DNA from: Gaiellasilicea sp963791905
Lineage (GTDB): Bacteria > Actinomycetota > Thermoleophilia > Gaiellales > Gaiellaceae
DNA: 64,000 nt
Reading direction: 5' to 3'
NCBI GenBank assembly: GCA_963791905.1
Contig: CAWBTX010000001.1
Coordinates: forward strand, 1-64,000
Shown here: in pieces, positions 1 through 9,917 of the stretch
Numbering within the stretch: the first letter of the stretch is position 1
How the letters are laid out: every line of letters begins with the position of its first letter
Translations under genes and position numbers: made by a program
The notes under the pieces: model-generated
Databases searched by the model: none
Told to the model about the DNA's origin: nothing
The model's input: the letters and a program-made list of their open reading frames with translations, nothing else

Positions 1-2574
1 GCCATCAGGGGCGGTACCGCGAGCATCAAGTACAACGCGACCGTCCCGAACGGGCCGGCCACGTACATGCAGCTCAAGCGGGTCGGCATGAGCTGGACGC
101 TCCGGTACTCCACGAACGGCGAGACCTGGCCGGTGTCGGTCCGGTTCGACGAGACCTTCGTGCCGCACGCGATCGGCCCCTACGGCGGCAATGCCGGCAG
201 CTCGCCGCCCGCGTTCGCGGCGAAGGTCGACTACTTCCGCGTCGTTCCGCCGCCGCCGCCCGACCTCACGCCTCCGGCGATCACGTCGATCGCCGCCGTC
301 AGGCACCGGACGTCCGCCGTCGTCACCTGGTCGACGAACGAGCTGTCGCCGTCGACGGTCGAGTGGGGCTTGACGACGGCGTACGGCCAGAGCGTCGGGG
401 CGGGCGCACTGACAGCCCACCGGGCCCGCCTGACCGGTCTTGCCTGCGCGACCACGTACCACTATCGCGTCCACTCGACGGACGCTGCCGGCAACCATGG
501 CGTCTCCGGCGACCAGACGCTCGTCACGGAGCCCTGCGCCGCGGGCCCGAGCATCGCCGTGTGGCGCGGCAGCCCGCAGACGTTCGGCGCGGTGGGTGTG
601 CCGCAGCGGTGGATCAACGTCCTCGGCAACGTCGACGACGCGAACGGTGTCGCCACGCTCTCGTACCGTCTGAACACCGGTCCCGAGCGCGCGCTCAACA
701 TCGGTCCGTCGGACGACCGCCTCGCGCATCTCGGCGACTTCAACATCGAGCTCTTCTACGGAGACCTCCGGCCGGGCCTGAACGACGTCGAGATCACGGC
801 GTGGACACCGCCGGCAACTCGACCGTCAGACGGTGCAGGTCGACTGGCAGGGCAACAGCGGCACGATCCCGCCGGCGAACGGGCCCGTGCTCGTCTCGTC
901 GCGCACCAGGACGACGAGGCGCTCGGCTTCGCCGGCGTCATTCAGAGGCCGTGCCGCCGGGCGCAAGGTCGTACGTCGCATCGTGACGAACGGTGAAGAC
1001 GGCCTGACCGGCACCCAGAGCGGCTACTGCGGCGCCGCGGCCGGAAACCCGGCGACGAACGCCGCAGTACGGGCTGCGGCGCTCGCAGGAGACCGTGGAC
1101 GCGATGGGTCTCCTCGGGCTCAGCCGGACTGCGAGCCTGCTGACGACAGACATCATCTTCCTCGGCTACCCGGGAACGGGCTGGACGAGATCGCCCAGAC
1201 GAACGGGACGAGCTGGCAGGGCGACCCGGCGGGCCTTCACCGGACGTACGGCGCAGACTTCGACGGCTCGAACGCGACCTGCAACGGCGACTTCCGCTTC
1301 CTGCTCAGCGGCGTCCACTCCAACCTGACGGCCGAGGCGATGGCGGCCGACATGGAGTCGCTGCTGGCCGTCACGAACCCGAGCGACATCTACACGCACG
1401 CCGGCTTCGACGGCCACGTCGACCACGCGAAGCTGACGAGCTCGCTCACGGCCGCGATGGTCCGGCAGCGGCACGAACGCGTGGCTTCACACCACGCTGA
1501 TCCACCCCGAGGGGACCGGCGGGTGCCAGGCGCAGTCGGCCGCGATGTGGCCGAACCCGACGCTTGCGTCCGTGAACGGCGACCCCTTCGCCCGCTTCAC
1601 GCCGAGCCTCTCCTTCCTCGCCCCGACGCTGCCGGCCTGCGACCCGGATGCCACCCCGACCGGATCGAGCTGGGGCCCGGAAGGCGCACCGAACGAGATC
1701 GTCACGGTGCCGGCCGCGATGCAGGCGACGACGGAGGCGGCGAACCTGAAGTGGCAGGTGATCTCGAGGTACGCGACGCAGATCGACTGCACGCCGCAGC
1801 CCGAGTACCACGTCAACTGCGGCTACATGCGCGCCTTCGTGAAGCGCGAGGAGTTCTTCTGGAAGCGCCTCTACAGCCCGCTGAAGGAAGTGGCCGAAGC
1901 CCTACACCGCGCAGTGGACGTCCGCAGCGTCCGCCTCCAACGGGCACAGATCTTCGAGGGGCAGTGGGTGCACGACGGGAACGGGATCCGACCGGCGGCG
2001 ACCGGCTTCGACCGGGTGATCACCCTCGGCGACATGAACTGGACCGACTACGAGGTCACGGCCAAGATGACCTTCAACTCCTTCGACACTTCGCAGCCCG
2101 TGGTCGGTTCGGCGGTCGGGCTGGCCCTCGGCTGGCAGGGGCACTCGGAATGGGGCCAGCCGCGCTTCGGACATCCGTCCGGCGGCCTGTGCCTCTACTC
2201 ATACAACGCCAACGATCCGCTGCTCTTCCGGCTCCAGCTCGGCTACAGCCCCGGCCCGGCGCACGACACGATCGTCGCTGGCAGAACGACGACTTCCCGC
2301 TGGGCGTTCAGTTCACGATGCGCTTCCGCGAGCGCGACCTCGGCAACGGCAATGACGCGCTACAGCTGCAAGATGTGGCAAGCAGCAAGCCGGAGCCGGG
2401 CGCCTGGACACTCGAGGCGGACATCCCGCACTGGGCAGGCGAGACCGGCACGCACCGCGGCTCGGTCGTCCTCGTCGCGCACCATGCCGACGCGACGTTC
2501 GGCGACGTCACCGTCACGCCCGTCACGACGGAGCCCTCCGCCGCGGTCGCCGTTCGACGGCAGGCTCGCGATGA
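1..2574 (+). pseudogene. PIG-L family deacetylase with lectin-like and FN3 domains (5' partial, frame-disrupted)
   Basis: The reading frame is already open at base 1, so the N-terminus is missing. In order it shows a concanavalin/DUF1349-like end (to about 235), a fibronectin-III-like domain (about 265-530) and a PIG-L deacetylase domain whose zinc motif AHQDDE lies near 900-920, with a later GHVDH motif near 1420. A second lectin-like beta domain follows (about 1950-2530). PIG-L enzymes remove N-acetyl groups from sugars; the flanking domains suggest a secreted carbohydrate-active enzyme. The frame changes near 804, 832, 898, 945, 1068, 1460 and 2280, each explainable by one lost or gained base. 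The end is placed where the next ATG overlaps a TGA (ATGA). The family call is good; exact ends and intactness are not. Confidence 0.6.
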
Positions 2575-3806
2575 GGATCGCGTTCGTCACTCAGCCCGGG
2601 CACGCAGTCGTGCCCGCGTCAGGCTCGATCGAGCTGTGGGCGGACGTCGTCGCGAGGCGACTGGCGGAGCGGCACGACGTCACCATCTACGCGAGCCGGC
2701 CGCCGGCCCCGGTCGCTCCGCCGCGACAACGGTGTCGAATACCGCTCGTGCCGCACGGTCCGCGCTCGGTGGGTCGTGCGAGGGCTCCGGCGCGCGTGGC
2801 GCCTGCTCCCCGCCGACGCGGCCGTTCTTCGCCTCGTCCTTCACCCATTCGAGTACTGGCTCGGCTCGCGCTGGACATTCGGCGAGAACCCCGATGTCGT
2901 TCACGTCTTCAACTACTCGCAGGCGCTGCCCGTCCTCAGGCGGCTCACGCGCGGCGAAGCTCGTGCTGCACATGCATTGCGAGTGGCTGTCGCAGCTCGA
3001 CGGACGCATGATCGACCGGCGACTGCGTCACGCCGACCTCATCGTCGGGCTGCAGCGACTACATCACCGACAAGGTCCGGGAGCGCTTCCCCCAGCACGC
3101 GGCTCGCGTGCATGACGATCTACAACGGGGTCGAGTCCCGGCCGGCGCCCCGCGGCCACGAGCCCGAGCAAGGCGATCGACTCCTGAACGTGGGCCGCGT
3201 GTCGCCGGAGAAAGGCCTGCACGTGCTCATGGACGCGCTCGAGCAGGTCGTCGCGGTGCATCCGGAGGTGCGGCTGACGATCGTCGGCGAGGAGTCCCCC
3301 GTTCCATACGAGTTCGCGGTGGAGATCTCCGGACGATCCGCTCGTCCAGCAGCCTCGCGCGCTTCTACGCGGGCAGCTACATGCGCAGCTCTTCAGGAGC
3401 GATGTCGACCGCAGTCGCTGAGCGAGTGACCTTCGTCGATCGCGTCTCCGCACGAGGAGAGCTCTGCGCTACTACGAGGCGGCCGACATCTTCGTCTACC
3501 CGTCGATCTTCGAGTCGTTCGCGATCCCGCCGGTGGAGGCGATGGCGGCAGGCGTGCCGGTCGTCGCGAGTCGGGCAGGCGGGATGAAGGAGACGCATCA
3601 TCGATGGCAAGACCGGGCCTCCTCGTCGAGCGAGAAGACCCGCCGCACTCGCGGCTGCCCTCGCGGCTCATCGAGGAGCCAGAGCCTCGCGGCACTCGAT
3701 GGCGAGCTGCCTGGCCGCGAAAGAGCCGAGGAGCTCTTCACGTGGCCGAAGATCGTCGCGGACGTCGAGCGCGCCTTCGAGGCGCTCGCTCGAGCCGTCG
3801 ACCTAG
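2571..3806 (+). pseudogene. GT4-type glycosyltransferase (frame-disrupted)
   Basis: The gene starts at ATG 2571, overlapping the preceding gene. Joining frames gives a GT-B glycosyltransferase of about 400 residues: N-terminal MRIAFVTQPGHAVVPASGS, a middle GRVSPEKGLHVLMDAL segment typical of the start of the C-terminal Rossmann domain, and the donor-site stretch PSIFESFAIPPVEAMAAGVP, with the E-x7-E pattern of GT4 enzymes. It probably transfers a nucleotide-sugar residue to a surface glycan in the cytoplasm. The frame breaks several times (about 2705, 2760, 2945, 3050, 3335, 3460, 3600). It converges on the flippase gene; a TAG at 3804-3806 inside CTAG is the probable stop, though the final frame is uncertain. 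Confidence 0.6.
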
Positions 3807-5324
3807 GACGGCTGGCCGGCCGGGACGGCGGCGTGCCCGTCCCGCCCCAGCCCAGCCCGGACGGAGCGGAGGATCAGCGACGTCGTCTCGAGCAACGTCT
3901 CACGCCGGAAGACGAATGCCGCGGCCGCGTACGTCAGCGCCGCCAGCGTGCCGCCGACGACCCCGGCGGCGAAGTCGTTGCCCAGCTGGTGCGTCACGAG
4001 CCACCCCGAGCGCGCGCCGGAAGGCAGTCCGAGAACGAGCGGCACGGCCATGAGGCGGAACGGCCGCGCGGAGCTTCGGGCCGCGACTGCCCGGCCGAGG
4101 ATGAGCGCATCGACGACCGCGCCCGCGAGTGAGCCCGCGCCGATCGCGTGGATGCCGAAGGACGGCAGCAGCGGGAACGTGACGGCGAAGAGCACCGCGT
4201 GTGGGCGATCGTCGCGCGCAGGACGACCGAAGGCTCTCCCAGCGCGTAGAGGAAGCCGACGGCGACGACGGCGAGGGGCGCGGCAACGAGCAGCGAGGCG
4301 CAAACCCACTGGACCGCCACTGCGGTCCCCGCCCACTGCTCGCCGAAGACGCCCGGGCACGAGACCCGACGCGGAGGCTGCCAGACCGACGAGAACGACG
4401 CCTGCGGCGGTCCCCGTGACGCGGATGCCCCGCTCGATCACGGGCGCGATGTCTTCGCGCGCCGCGCGAAGCTGCGACATGTACGGGAACGCGACCCGGT
4501 GCAGCGGCTCCGTGATGAGGACGGCATCTCGAGCATCCGCTTCGCCAGCGTCCAGAGGCCGAGCGTGCCGATCCGGAGAACACCGCGACGCCGGCGTTCA
4601 GGCCCTGCTCGCGCAGCATCCCCGCCACGCTGACGCCCTGGAACCGGAGGCCGAACGAGATCACCGGCCACAGGAGCCGAACGGCCGCGGAGCGACGGCA
4701 GGAGGTTCGTCCCGCGGCTCACGACCGCCATCGCGCAGGTGCCGGCGACGGCCCGGAAGACGACGGCCGTGGCCAGCGCCCAGACGCCGGCGCCGGCGAC
4801 GACCCAGGCGATCGCCCAGCCGTAGTACGCGAGCACGCCGACGGCCTCGACACCCGTGAGGACGCGGAAGCGCAGGGCACGTGACAGGACGACTTTGCCC
4901 GGTGTCTGGAAGGCCGCGAGCGGAAGCCCGCACATCATCACGGCGACGACGGCACCGGCCTCGCCGAAGAACGAGGCGACGGCCGCGACCCCGAGCGCGA
5001 GCACGCCCGTCAGCGCCAGCTGGAGGCCGAGCACCGAGCGCGAGCTCCGCCCGCGTGGGGTTCTCTGCGCGCCGGATGAGCCCGCTCCCGAGGCCGCCGT
5101 CCGACAGCGTCGTCGCGAAGATCATCAGCGTCGCTCCGATCGCGACGAGACCGAAGTCCGCCGGCACGAGCATGCGGGCGAGGACGATGTTGCCGCCGAA
5201 GCCGACCAGGAGGTTGATCGCGCCCCAGGCGCCGATGAAGAAGATGCCGCTCGAGACGCGTCGGTTCAGCTCCCGCCGCGGCAGGAGGTCGTCCCGCGTC
5301 TCGGGAGAGGCGTTCGAGCGTCAC
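3803..5324 (-). pseudogene. Polysaccharide flippase, MOP/Wzx-like (frame-disrupted)
   Basis: Pieces in different minus-strand frames assemble into about 507 residues, the normal length of Wzx/MOP flippases. Readable parts are an N-terminal stretch with LVPADFGLVAIGATLMIFA, several hydrophobic helices (for example 4740-5020), and a C-terminal part that includes AAGVVGGTLAALTYAAAAFV near 3940. The best start is GTG at 5324; an ATG at 5329 runs straight into a stop. Such proteins flip undecaprenyl-linked glycan units across the inner membrane, which fits the neighbouring glycosyltransferases. Breaks occur near 4475, 4560, 4680, 5050 and 5250. Confidence 0.55.
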
Positions 5325-5381
5325 TTCATGACCATAGGACGCGCGCTGCCGACGGCGCTTCCGCGGATCAGACAGAGTCGA

Positions 5382-5397
5382 CTAGCCAATGGGCTAG
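5382..5397. repeat. Inverted repeat CTAGCC-N4-GGCTAG
   Basis: A perfect 6-bp inverted repeat with a 4-nt spacer lies in the gap between the flippase and the GT2 gene (5325-5456), about 60 bp before the GT2 start. It looks like an operator half-site pair; the protein that might bind it is unknown. Confidence 0.35.
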
Positions 5398-5443
5398 GTC
5401 ATCTTCAGGCCCTTGGAGGGGCGATAGGCCGCAGGCACCGCTC

Positions 5444-5449
5444 TAGCAT
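5444..5449 (+). promoter_or_regulatory. -10-like box TAGCAT of the GT2 gene
   Basis: TAGCAT ends 7 nt before ATG 5457, so transcription would begin at or beside the start codon. No clear -35 is seen. Confidence 0.35.
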
Positions 5450-5456
5450 CGGAGAG

Positions 5457-6524
5457 ATGCCGATTCAGGCCGAATCAACGCCCGTGCGCGAGCATCAGCG
5501 ACGCACCACGAGCCCGCGCGTGACGATCTTCGTCCCGACGTACAACCGCGCCCGCTGGCTGCCGGAGGCGATCGAGAGCGCGCTGAGCCAGACTCACGAA
5601 GACTTCGTGCTCGTCGTCTCGGACAACTGCTCCACGGACGGCACGCGCGAGGTCGTCGCCGGCTTCGACGATCCACGCGTCACCTACGTCCGGCAGGACG
5701 AGCACGTCGGCCTGAACGAGCACTTCAACCGCTGCTACGCCTTCGCGGAGACGGAGTACATGTTCCTGATCCCGGACGACGACGTCATGCAGCCGGACGC
5801 GCTCGAGCAGACCATCGCCGTCCTCGACGCCAATCCGCGCGTCGGGCTGGTGCACGGCTGCGCGAAGCTCGTCGACGAGCGCGGGACGACGATCGCGGCG
5901 GCCCACGACATGACCGACCTCGATCGCGACGAGATCGAGCGCGGCGGAACCTTCATTCGACGCGCCGTCGACAAGGGGTATCGCATCCACGCCTCGACGG
6001 CGCTCATCAGGACCGCCGCGCTCGCCGACGTCCGTCTGCGGGACGACGAGTTCCCGGTCACCGACGTCGGCCTCTGGCTGCGGCTCGCCCTCAAGTGGGA
6101 CATCGCCTTCCTCAAGCGCACGCTCGCGGTCGTTCGCGTGCACACCGGCGCGTACACCGCAGACGGGCGCGGAGTTACCACCGGCGGCTACTTCCAGCAG
6201 CTGGACGTGATCGAGAAGCTGGTCGAGGTGAAGTTGCGGTTCGTCGAGGAGTACGGCGAGCGGCTGCGGGAGCCCGACGAGCTCCGCGCGCTCGCGCGCC
6301 GGGCGCGGCGCCGCGACCTGCTCGACTACGCCGGCCACACGACGATTCCGGAGCGTCGCCTGCTCGCGACGACACGCACGCTCGGACGTCTCGCGAGACG
6401 CGATCCGACGATCCTCGCCGACGCCCGCTCGTGGCGGTTGCTGGGCGCGTCGGTGCTCGGCCGCCGCGCGGTCGAGCGGATCAAGCGGCAGAAGGCGAGT
6501 ACGACGAGGAGGTTCGCCGCTTGA
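5457..6524 (+). CDS. Family 2 glycosyltransferase
   Basis: This 355-residue GT-A enzyme is intact. The N-terminal half has VTIFVPTYNRARWLPEAIES, the nucleotide-binding DNCSTDGT and a PDDDVM metal-binding DxD-type motif; the C-terminal third is Arg-rich and probably helical. GT2 enzymes transfer sugars from nucleotide donors with inversion, at the cytoplasmic membrane face. The frame is open far upstream, but only ATG 5457 sits next to a promoter-like box and gives a normal N-terminus for the family. Its place beside a flippase, another glycosyltransferase and sugar-modifying enzymes points to surface polysaccharide or glycoprotein assembly; the sugar is unknown. Confidence 0.85.
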   Translation: MPIQAESTPVREHQRRTTSPRVTIFVPTYNRARWLPEAIESALSQTHEDFVLVVSDNCSTDGTREVVAGFDDPRVTYVRQDEHVGLNEHFNRCYAFAETEYMFLIPDDDVMQPDALEQTIAVLDANPRVGLVHGCAKLVDERGTTIAAAHDMTDLDRDEIERGGTFIRRAVDKGYRIHASTALIRTAALADVRLRDDEFPVTDVGLWLRLALKWDIAFLKRTLAVVRVHTGAYTADGRGVTTGGYFQQLDVIEKLVEVKLRFVEEYGERLREPDELRALARRARRRDLLDYAGHTTIPERRLLATTRTLGRLARRDPTILADARSWRLLGASVLGRRAVERIKRQKASTTRRFAA

Positions 6525-6564
6525 GGCGGCAGGCAGCTGTGAACAACGAACTGGGAGGATTGGA

Positions 6565-7482
6565 ATGAAGACCGTTTACTTCGACCCGTCGTTCGACGAC
6601 GACGCCAAGCGCGAGCGGCTGTACGACGGGCAGCTGATCGTGCACGGGCCACGGCCCAGCACGGTCGCGCTCGTCGAGCACGCGCAGAAGATGATCGAGG
6701 ACGCGTTCGAGGGGATCGACCCGCTGATGGCGCAGTACGAGATGCCGGTCGAGCGGTACGTGGAGATCTGCGCACCCCTGAAGCCGGCGTTCATCCACAA
6801 CGACACGACGAAGGAGCTGCTCCGGGCGGTCGTTGCGGACTCCGGCGCCGACCTGGACGAGACGTACATCGACGTCCCGCGGCTCCGCATGGTGACGAGC
6901 GACGGCTATCTGACCTCGGGGGTCGGCTACGCACACCATGCACACCGTGACACCTGGTACTCGGCGCCGTTCCAGCAGTTCAATTGGTGGCTGCCGATCT
7001 ACGAGATCGAATCGGACAGCTCGATGGCGTTCCACCCGCGCTACTGGAGCCAGCCGGTGAAGAACGGCTCGGCCGAGTTCAACTACTACGAGTGGAACAG
7101 CGTCGGGCGGAAGGACGCGGCGAAGCATGTCAAGACCGACAGCCGCAAGCAGCCCAAGCCCGAGGAGCCGTTGGAGCTCGAGCCCGAGGTGCGTCTCATC
7201 ACGCAACCGGGCGGCATCGTCGTCTTCTCGGCGGCGCACCTGCACTCGACGGTGCCCAACACGACGGGGCGGGCCCGCTACAGCATCGACTTCAGGACGG
7301 TCAACCGAGCGGACCTGGAATCCGGGCGCAGCGCGCCGAACATCGACTCCGCGTGCACGGGCACATCGCTGCGCGACTTCGTGCGCGGCAGCGACGGCGA
7401 TCAGCTTCCGGACGAGGTTGTTGCCATGTACGACAATGCAGACGCGCACACCGGCGAGCTCGTCTATCAGCCCACCTCGTGA
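6565..7482 (+). CDS. Fe(II)/2-oxoglutarate oxygenase-like (phytanoyl-CoA dioxygenase-like) protein
   Basis: A 305-residue protein with a good Shine-Dalgarno (GGGAGGA) before ATG 6565. It has the double-stranded beta-helix signature: a YAHHAHRDTWY segment that supplies HxD, a second histidine in FSAAHLHSTVPNTTG, and a downstream Arg in RARYSIDF that would bind 2-oxoglutarate. Family members hydroxylate or otherwise oxidise small molecules or sugars with O2 and 2-oxoglutarate. It sits 40 nt after a glycosyltransferase and next to a C-methyltransferase, so a nucleotide- or glycan-linked sugar substrate is a reasonable inference. I do not recognise a named orthologue. Confidence 0.6.
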   Translation: MKTVYFDPSFDDDAKRERLYDGQLIVHGPRPSTVALVEHAQKMIEDAFEGIDPLMAQYEMPVERYVEICAPLKPAFIHNDTTKELLRAVVADSGADLDETYIDVPRLRMVTSDGYLTSGVGYAHHAHRDTWYSAPFQQFNWWLPIYEIESDSSMAFHPRYWSQPVKNGSAEFNYYEWNSVGRKDAAKHVKTDSRKQPKPEEPLELEPEVRLITQPGGIVVFSAAHLHSTVPNTTGRARYSIDFRTVNRADLESGRSAPNIDSACTGTSLRDFVRGSDGDQLPDEVVAMYDNADAHTGELVYQPTS

Positions 7483-8662
7483 GGGGGCGCCCCGGTCGGG
7501 GCGCCCAACTCTCACGTCGTGTCCAGTCTGCGGCCGACGGGCCGGCGCGAGCTTCGCCGGCCTCGACGCCGTGCCCGTCCATCCGAACGTGCTCTGGCCG
7601 ACCGTGCGTGCGGCGAGAGCCGCTCCGCGCGCCGACATCGCGCTGTCGCTCTGCGACGGCTGCGGCACGATCTGGAACACGTGCTTCGACGCTCGCCTGC
7701 TGGCCTATGACGCGGGCTACGAGAACTCGCTGCACTTCTCCCCCGCGTTTCGTGAGTACTCGGACGCGCTCGCGAGTCGCCTGGTCGACGCCCACCGGCT
7801 CACCGGTGGGCACGTCGCGGAGATCGGGTCGGGCAAGGGCGAGTTCCTCGCGCTGCTCTGCGAGCGCGGATCGTGCACCGGCGTGGGCTTCGATCCGAGC
7901 TACGCCGGCGAGTCGGACGGTCAGGCCGGAGACCGACTGACGTTCGTCCCGGAGTTGTTCGGCCCCGACTCGGACCTCGGCGGGGCAACGCTCGTCCTGC
8001 TCCGGCACGTGCTCGAGCATCTCGAGGATCCCGTCGGCGTGCTCACGATGGTGCGAAGCGCGCTCGGAAGCCGGAGCGCGACCATGTACGTGGAGATTCC
8101 TGCGGCGGAGTACCTGATCGAGGAACAGGCGATCTGGGACGTCATCTATCCGCACGTGACGTGCCTCTCCGCGCGTGCGCTCGGCGGAGTCCTGGAGCGC
8201 GCGGGCTTCCATCCGCAAGCGCACGGCTTCTCGTTCGGCGGGCAGTACCTCTGGATGGAGGCCGGGACCGAACCTTCGGCTGGAGCGGTACCGGACGTCA
8301 CGCGCGCCGATGCCGGTGCCGTCGAGCGGCTGGCAGAGGCGCTCGTGCGGACGCGCGAGCTGTGGGCCGAGCAGCTGCCTCGGTTGCTGTCCGAGGCTCC
8401 GGTCGCGCTCTGGGGCGCCGGGGCGAAGGGGGCAACGTTCCTCAACGTCGTCGAGGGCGGCGGAGAGATCGGGCCCGTCGTCGACGTGAACCCACGGAAG
8501 CACGGGAAGTTCATCGCCGGGACGGGCCAGCGGATCGTCTCGCCCGAATCGCTTGCGCACCGAGACGTGGGCACGATCGTCGTCATGAACCCGGTCTACC
8601 GCGAGGAAATCCTTCGGACCGTCCGAGACCTCGGAATCGGGGCCGACGTTCTGCCCGCGTAA
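7436..8662 (+). CDS. Sugar C-methyltransferase-like SAM-dependent methyltransferase
   Basis: Three parts are visible: an N-terminal zinc-binding segment starting with SCPVCG and continuing to CDGCGTIWNT; a class I SAM-binding domain (GGHVAEIGSGKGEFLALL, then LLRHVLEHLEDP); and a C-terminal domain with ALWGAGAKGATFLNVV, like the domain that ends NDP-hexose C-methyltransferases. These enzymes methylate the ring carbon of deoxyhexoses. The start is unclear: ATG 7436 is the nearest in-frame start and would overlap the oxygenase gene by 47 nt, yet family members usually begin just before the CPVCG motif (near 7520). A lost base near 7510 is possible. Confidence 0.75.
   Translation: MQTRTPASSSISPPREGAPRSGRPTLTSCPVCGRRAGASFAGLDAVPVHPNVLWPTVRAARAAPRADIALSLCDGCGTIWNTCFDARLLAYDAGYENSLHFSPAFREYSDALASRLVDAHRLTGGHVAEIGSGKGEFLALLCERGSCTGVGFDPSYAGESDGQAGDRLTFVPELFGPDSDLGGATLVLLRHVLEHLEDPVGVLTMVRSALGSRSATMYVEIPAAEYLIEEQAIWDVIYPHVTCLSARALGGVLERAGFHPQAHGFSFGGQYLWMEAGTEPSAGAVPDVTRADAGAVERLAEALVRTRELWAEQLPRLLSEAPVALWGAGAKGATFLNVVEGGGEIGPVVDVNPRKHGKFIAGTGQRIVSPESLAHRDVGTIVVMNPVYREEILRTVRDLGIGADVLPA
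7485..7506 (+). terminator. GC-rich hairpin after the oxygenase gene
   Basis: A perfect 9-bp stem (GGGCGCCCC / GGGGCGCCC) with a 4-nt loop starts 2 nt after the oxygenase stop. There is no following T-run, so it may slow or tune transcription, or protect an mRNA end, rather than act as a full intrinsic terminator. Confidence 0.35.
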
Positions 8663-9085
8663 CGCACGACGCCAACCGGGCTCTTTTTCCCACTTCTAAC
8701 TCGGGAGGCTTTCGAAGCTCGCGCGCGGACGGAACCGCTCCGACCCCTCCCTGCACACCGTCCGTAATCGCGCTGTCGACCAGGCCGGCGTTCGGTCTCC
8801 GGATTTGACCGCGATCGCCGGTCGGATCGCAGCGCGGAGGCCGGATGTGCGGAGCTCGCGTTCGACCCGGGAGCTCCGCCCACCCGCGCTCCAAGGCCGG
8901 TCTGGGGGACGTCGGCCGAGGCAGCGACACGCGGCAGCGGCCCGCCGTGAGTCGCACAGTGACGCTAACCCACATCGGCCGATCCAGGCTCTACCCAAAG
9001 GGAGCGACTTACCAGGCCCCTACCTCCCCGGTGGGTGGGCACGGGTGGGGTTTCAGATGCCCCCCGGATATTTTCCACAATCCTC
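8663..9085. other. Non-coding gap before the response regulator
   Basis: About 420 bp with no convincing gene; the short open frames here have no recognisable start region or protein pattern. The last part becomes AT-richer where the regulator promoter begins. Confidence 0.5.
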
Positions 9086-9100
9086 TTGTAGTTTTCCACA
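9071..9100 (+). promoter_or_regulatory. Two DnaA-box-like TTTTCCACA sites
   Basis: TTTTCCACA occurs at 9071-9079 and again at 9092-9100, exactly 21 bp apart (two helical turns, same face). It matches TTWTNCACA, the general DnaA-box pattern. The second copy lies between the -35 and -10 hexamers of the response regulator promoter, where bound protein would block polymerase. Confidence 0.4.
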
Positions 9101-9114
9101 CCTTCGGTTAGAGT
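9086..9114 (+). promoter_or_regulatory. Promoter of the response regulator gene
   Basis: TTGTAG (9086-9091), a 17-bp spacer, then TAGAGT (9109-9114). Transcription would start near 9121, giving a 5' leader of about 54 nt before GTG 9175. Confidence 0.5.
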
Positions 9115-9174
9115 GACGTCTCCCCAATTCGGCGGGGAAAGCGGCGGAATACTTACTCGAAAGGCGGCCCTTTC

Positions 9175-9846
9175 GTGATCGATATGCAATCAGCTGTCCT
9201 CTTGGACAGGCTACCCCTGTGGCTCGAGGCGGTGGAGTGCGTCCTCGAGCGCACCGGTGTTCGGGTGGTCGGAAAGACCACACGACCGCCGCGCGCGCTC
9301 GACCTGATCGAACAGCATCGCCCAGACCTGTTCATCACCTGCATCGAGATGGAGCCTGGCGACATGGACGGCATCGCGTGCATCCGGCACGCGTGCACGC
9401 GCAACCCTGGGCTGCGCGCGATCGTGCTTTCGTCCCATACGGAATACGTCGACAAGGCGCTGCAGGCCGGCGCGGTGGCGTACGTCCTCAAGAGCGCGCA
9501 TCCGGACGATCTCTCATCGGCGGTGCGACAGGCCTTCAGGCACTCGGTGTACTTCGCCTCGGGACAGGCGGTTGCCGAGAACTGGCAGCCGGTTGCGGAT
9601 GCCGCTGCGCTCGAGCTCACCGGGCGCGAGCGCGAGATCTTGCGGCTGGTGGCGGAAGGGCACTCGAACGCGAAGCTCGCGAAGATGCTCTGGGTCACCG
9701 AGCAGACGGTGAAGTTCCACCTCTCGAACGTCTACCGGAAGCTCAACGTGTCGAACCGCACGGAGGCATCGCGCTGGGCGCAGCTCCATGGGTTGCTGCC
9801 GGCCGCGGGGGCTCCGACAGCGGAGGAGCTTCGGCTCGTAGGTTAG
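9175..9846 (+). CDS. Atypical NarL/LuxR-type response regulator lacking the phospho-acceptor Asp
   Basis: A 223-residue protein with an N-terminal receiver-like domain (about 1-120) and a C-terminal LuxR helix-turn-helix (about 145-205, LTGREREILRLVAEGHSNAK through TVKFHLSNVYRKL). In the receiver, the position of the phosphorylated Asp holds Cys56 (DLFITCIEM) and the usual acidic pair near residue 10 is reduced to Leu-Asp. The conserved Ser and Lys (VLSS, YVLKSA) remain. This suggests a regulator that is not switched by ordinary phosphorylation. No histidine kinase is adjacent. GTG 9175 follows an AAGGCGG ribosome site; ATG 9184 is an alternative. Confidence 0.85.
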   Translation: MIDMQSAVLLDRLPLWLEAVECVLERTGVRVVGKTTRPPRALDLIEQHRPDLFITCIEMEPGDMDGIACIRHACTRNPGLRAIVLSSHTEYVDKALQAGAVAYVLKSAHPDDLSSAVRQAFRHSVYFASGQAVAENWQPVADAAALELTGREREILRLVAEGHSNAKLAKMLWVTEQTVKFHLSNVYRKLNVSNRTEASRWAQLHGLLPAAGAPTAEELRLVG

Positions 9847-9905
9847 GCGCGCACCGAGCGTCCCTCCGATCGCTCAGGCCCGGCGAGTTGTCCGGAACGG
9901 ACGGC

Positions 9906-9911
9906 TAGGCT
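9906..9911 (+). promoter_or_regulatory. -10-like box TAGGCT of recR
   Basis: TAGGCT ends exactly 6 nt before GTG 9918, predicting a leaderless recR transcript. Confidence 0.45.
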
Positions 9912-9917
9912 GGTCGA

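Noticed and set aside
8805..9116. Open frames in the gap before the response regulator
   Set aside because: No ribosome site, biased composition and no recognisable protein pattern.
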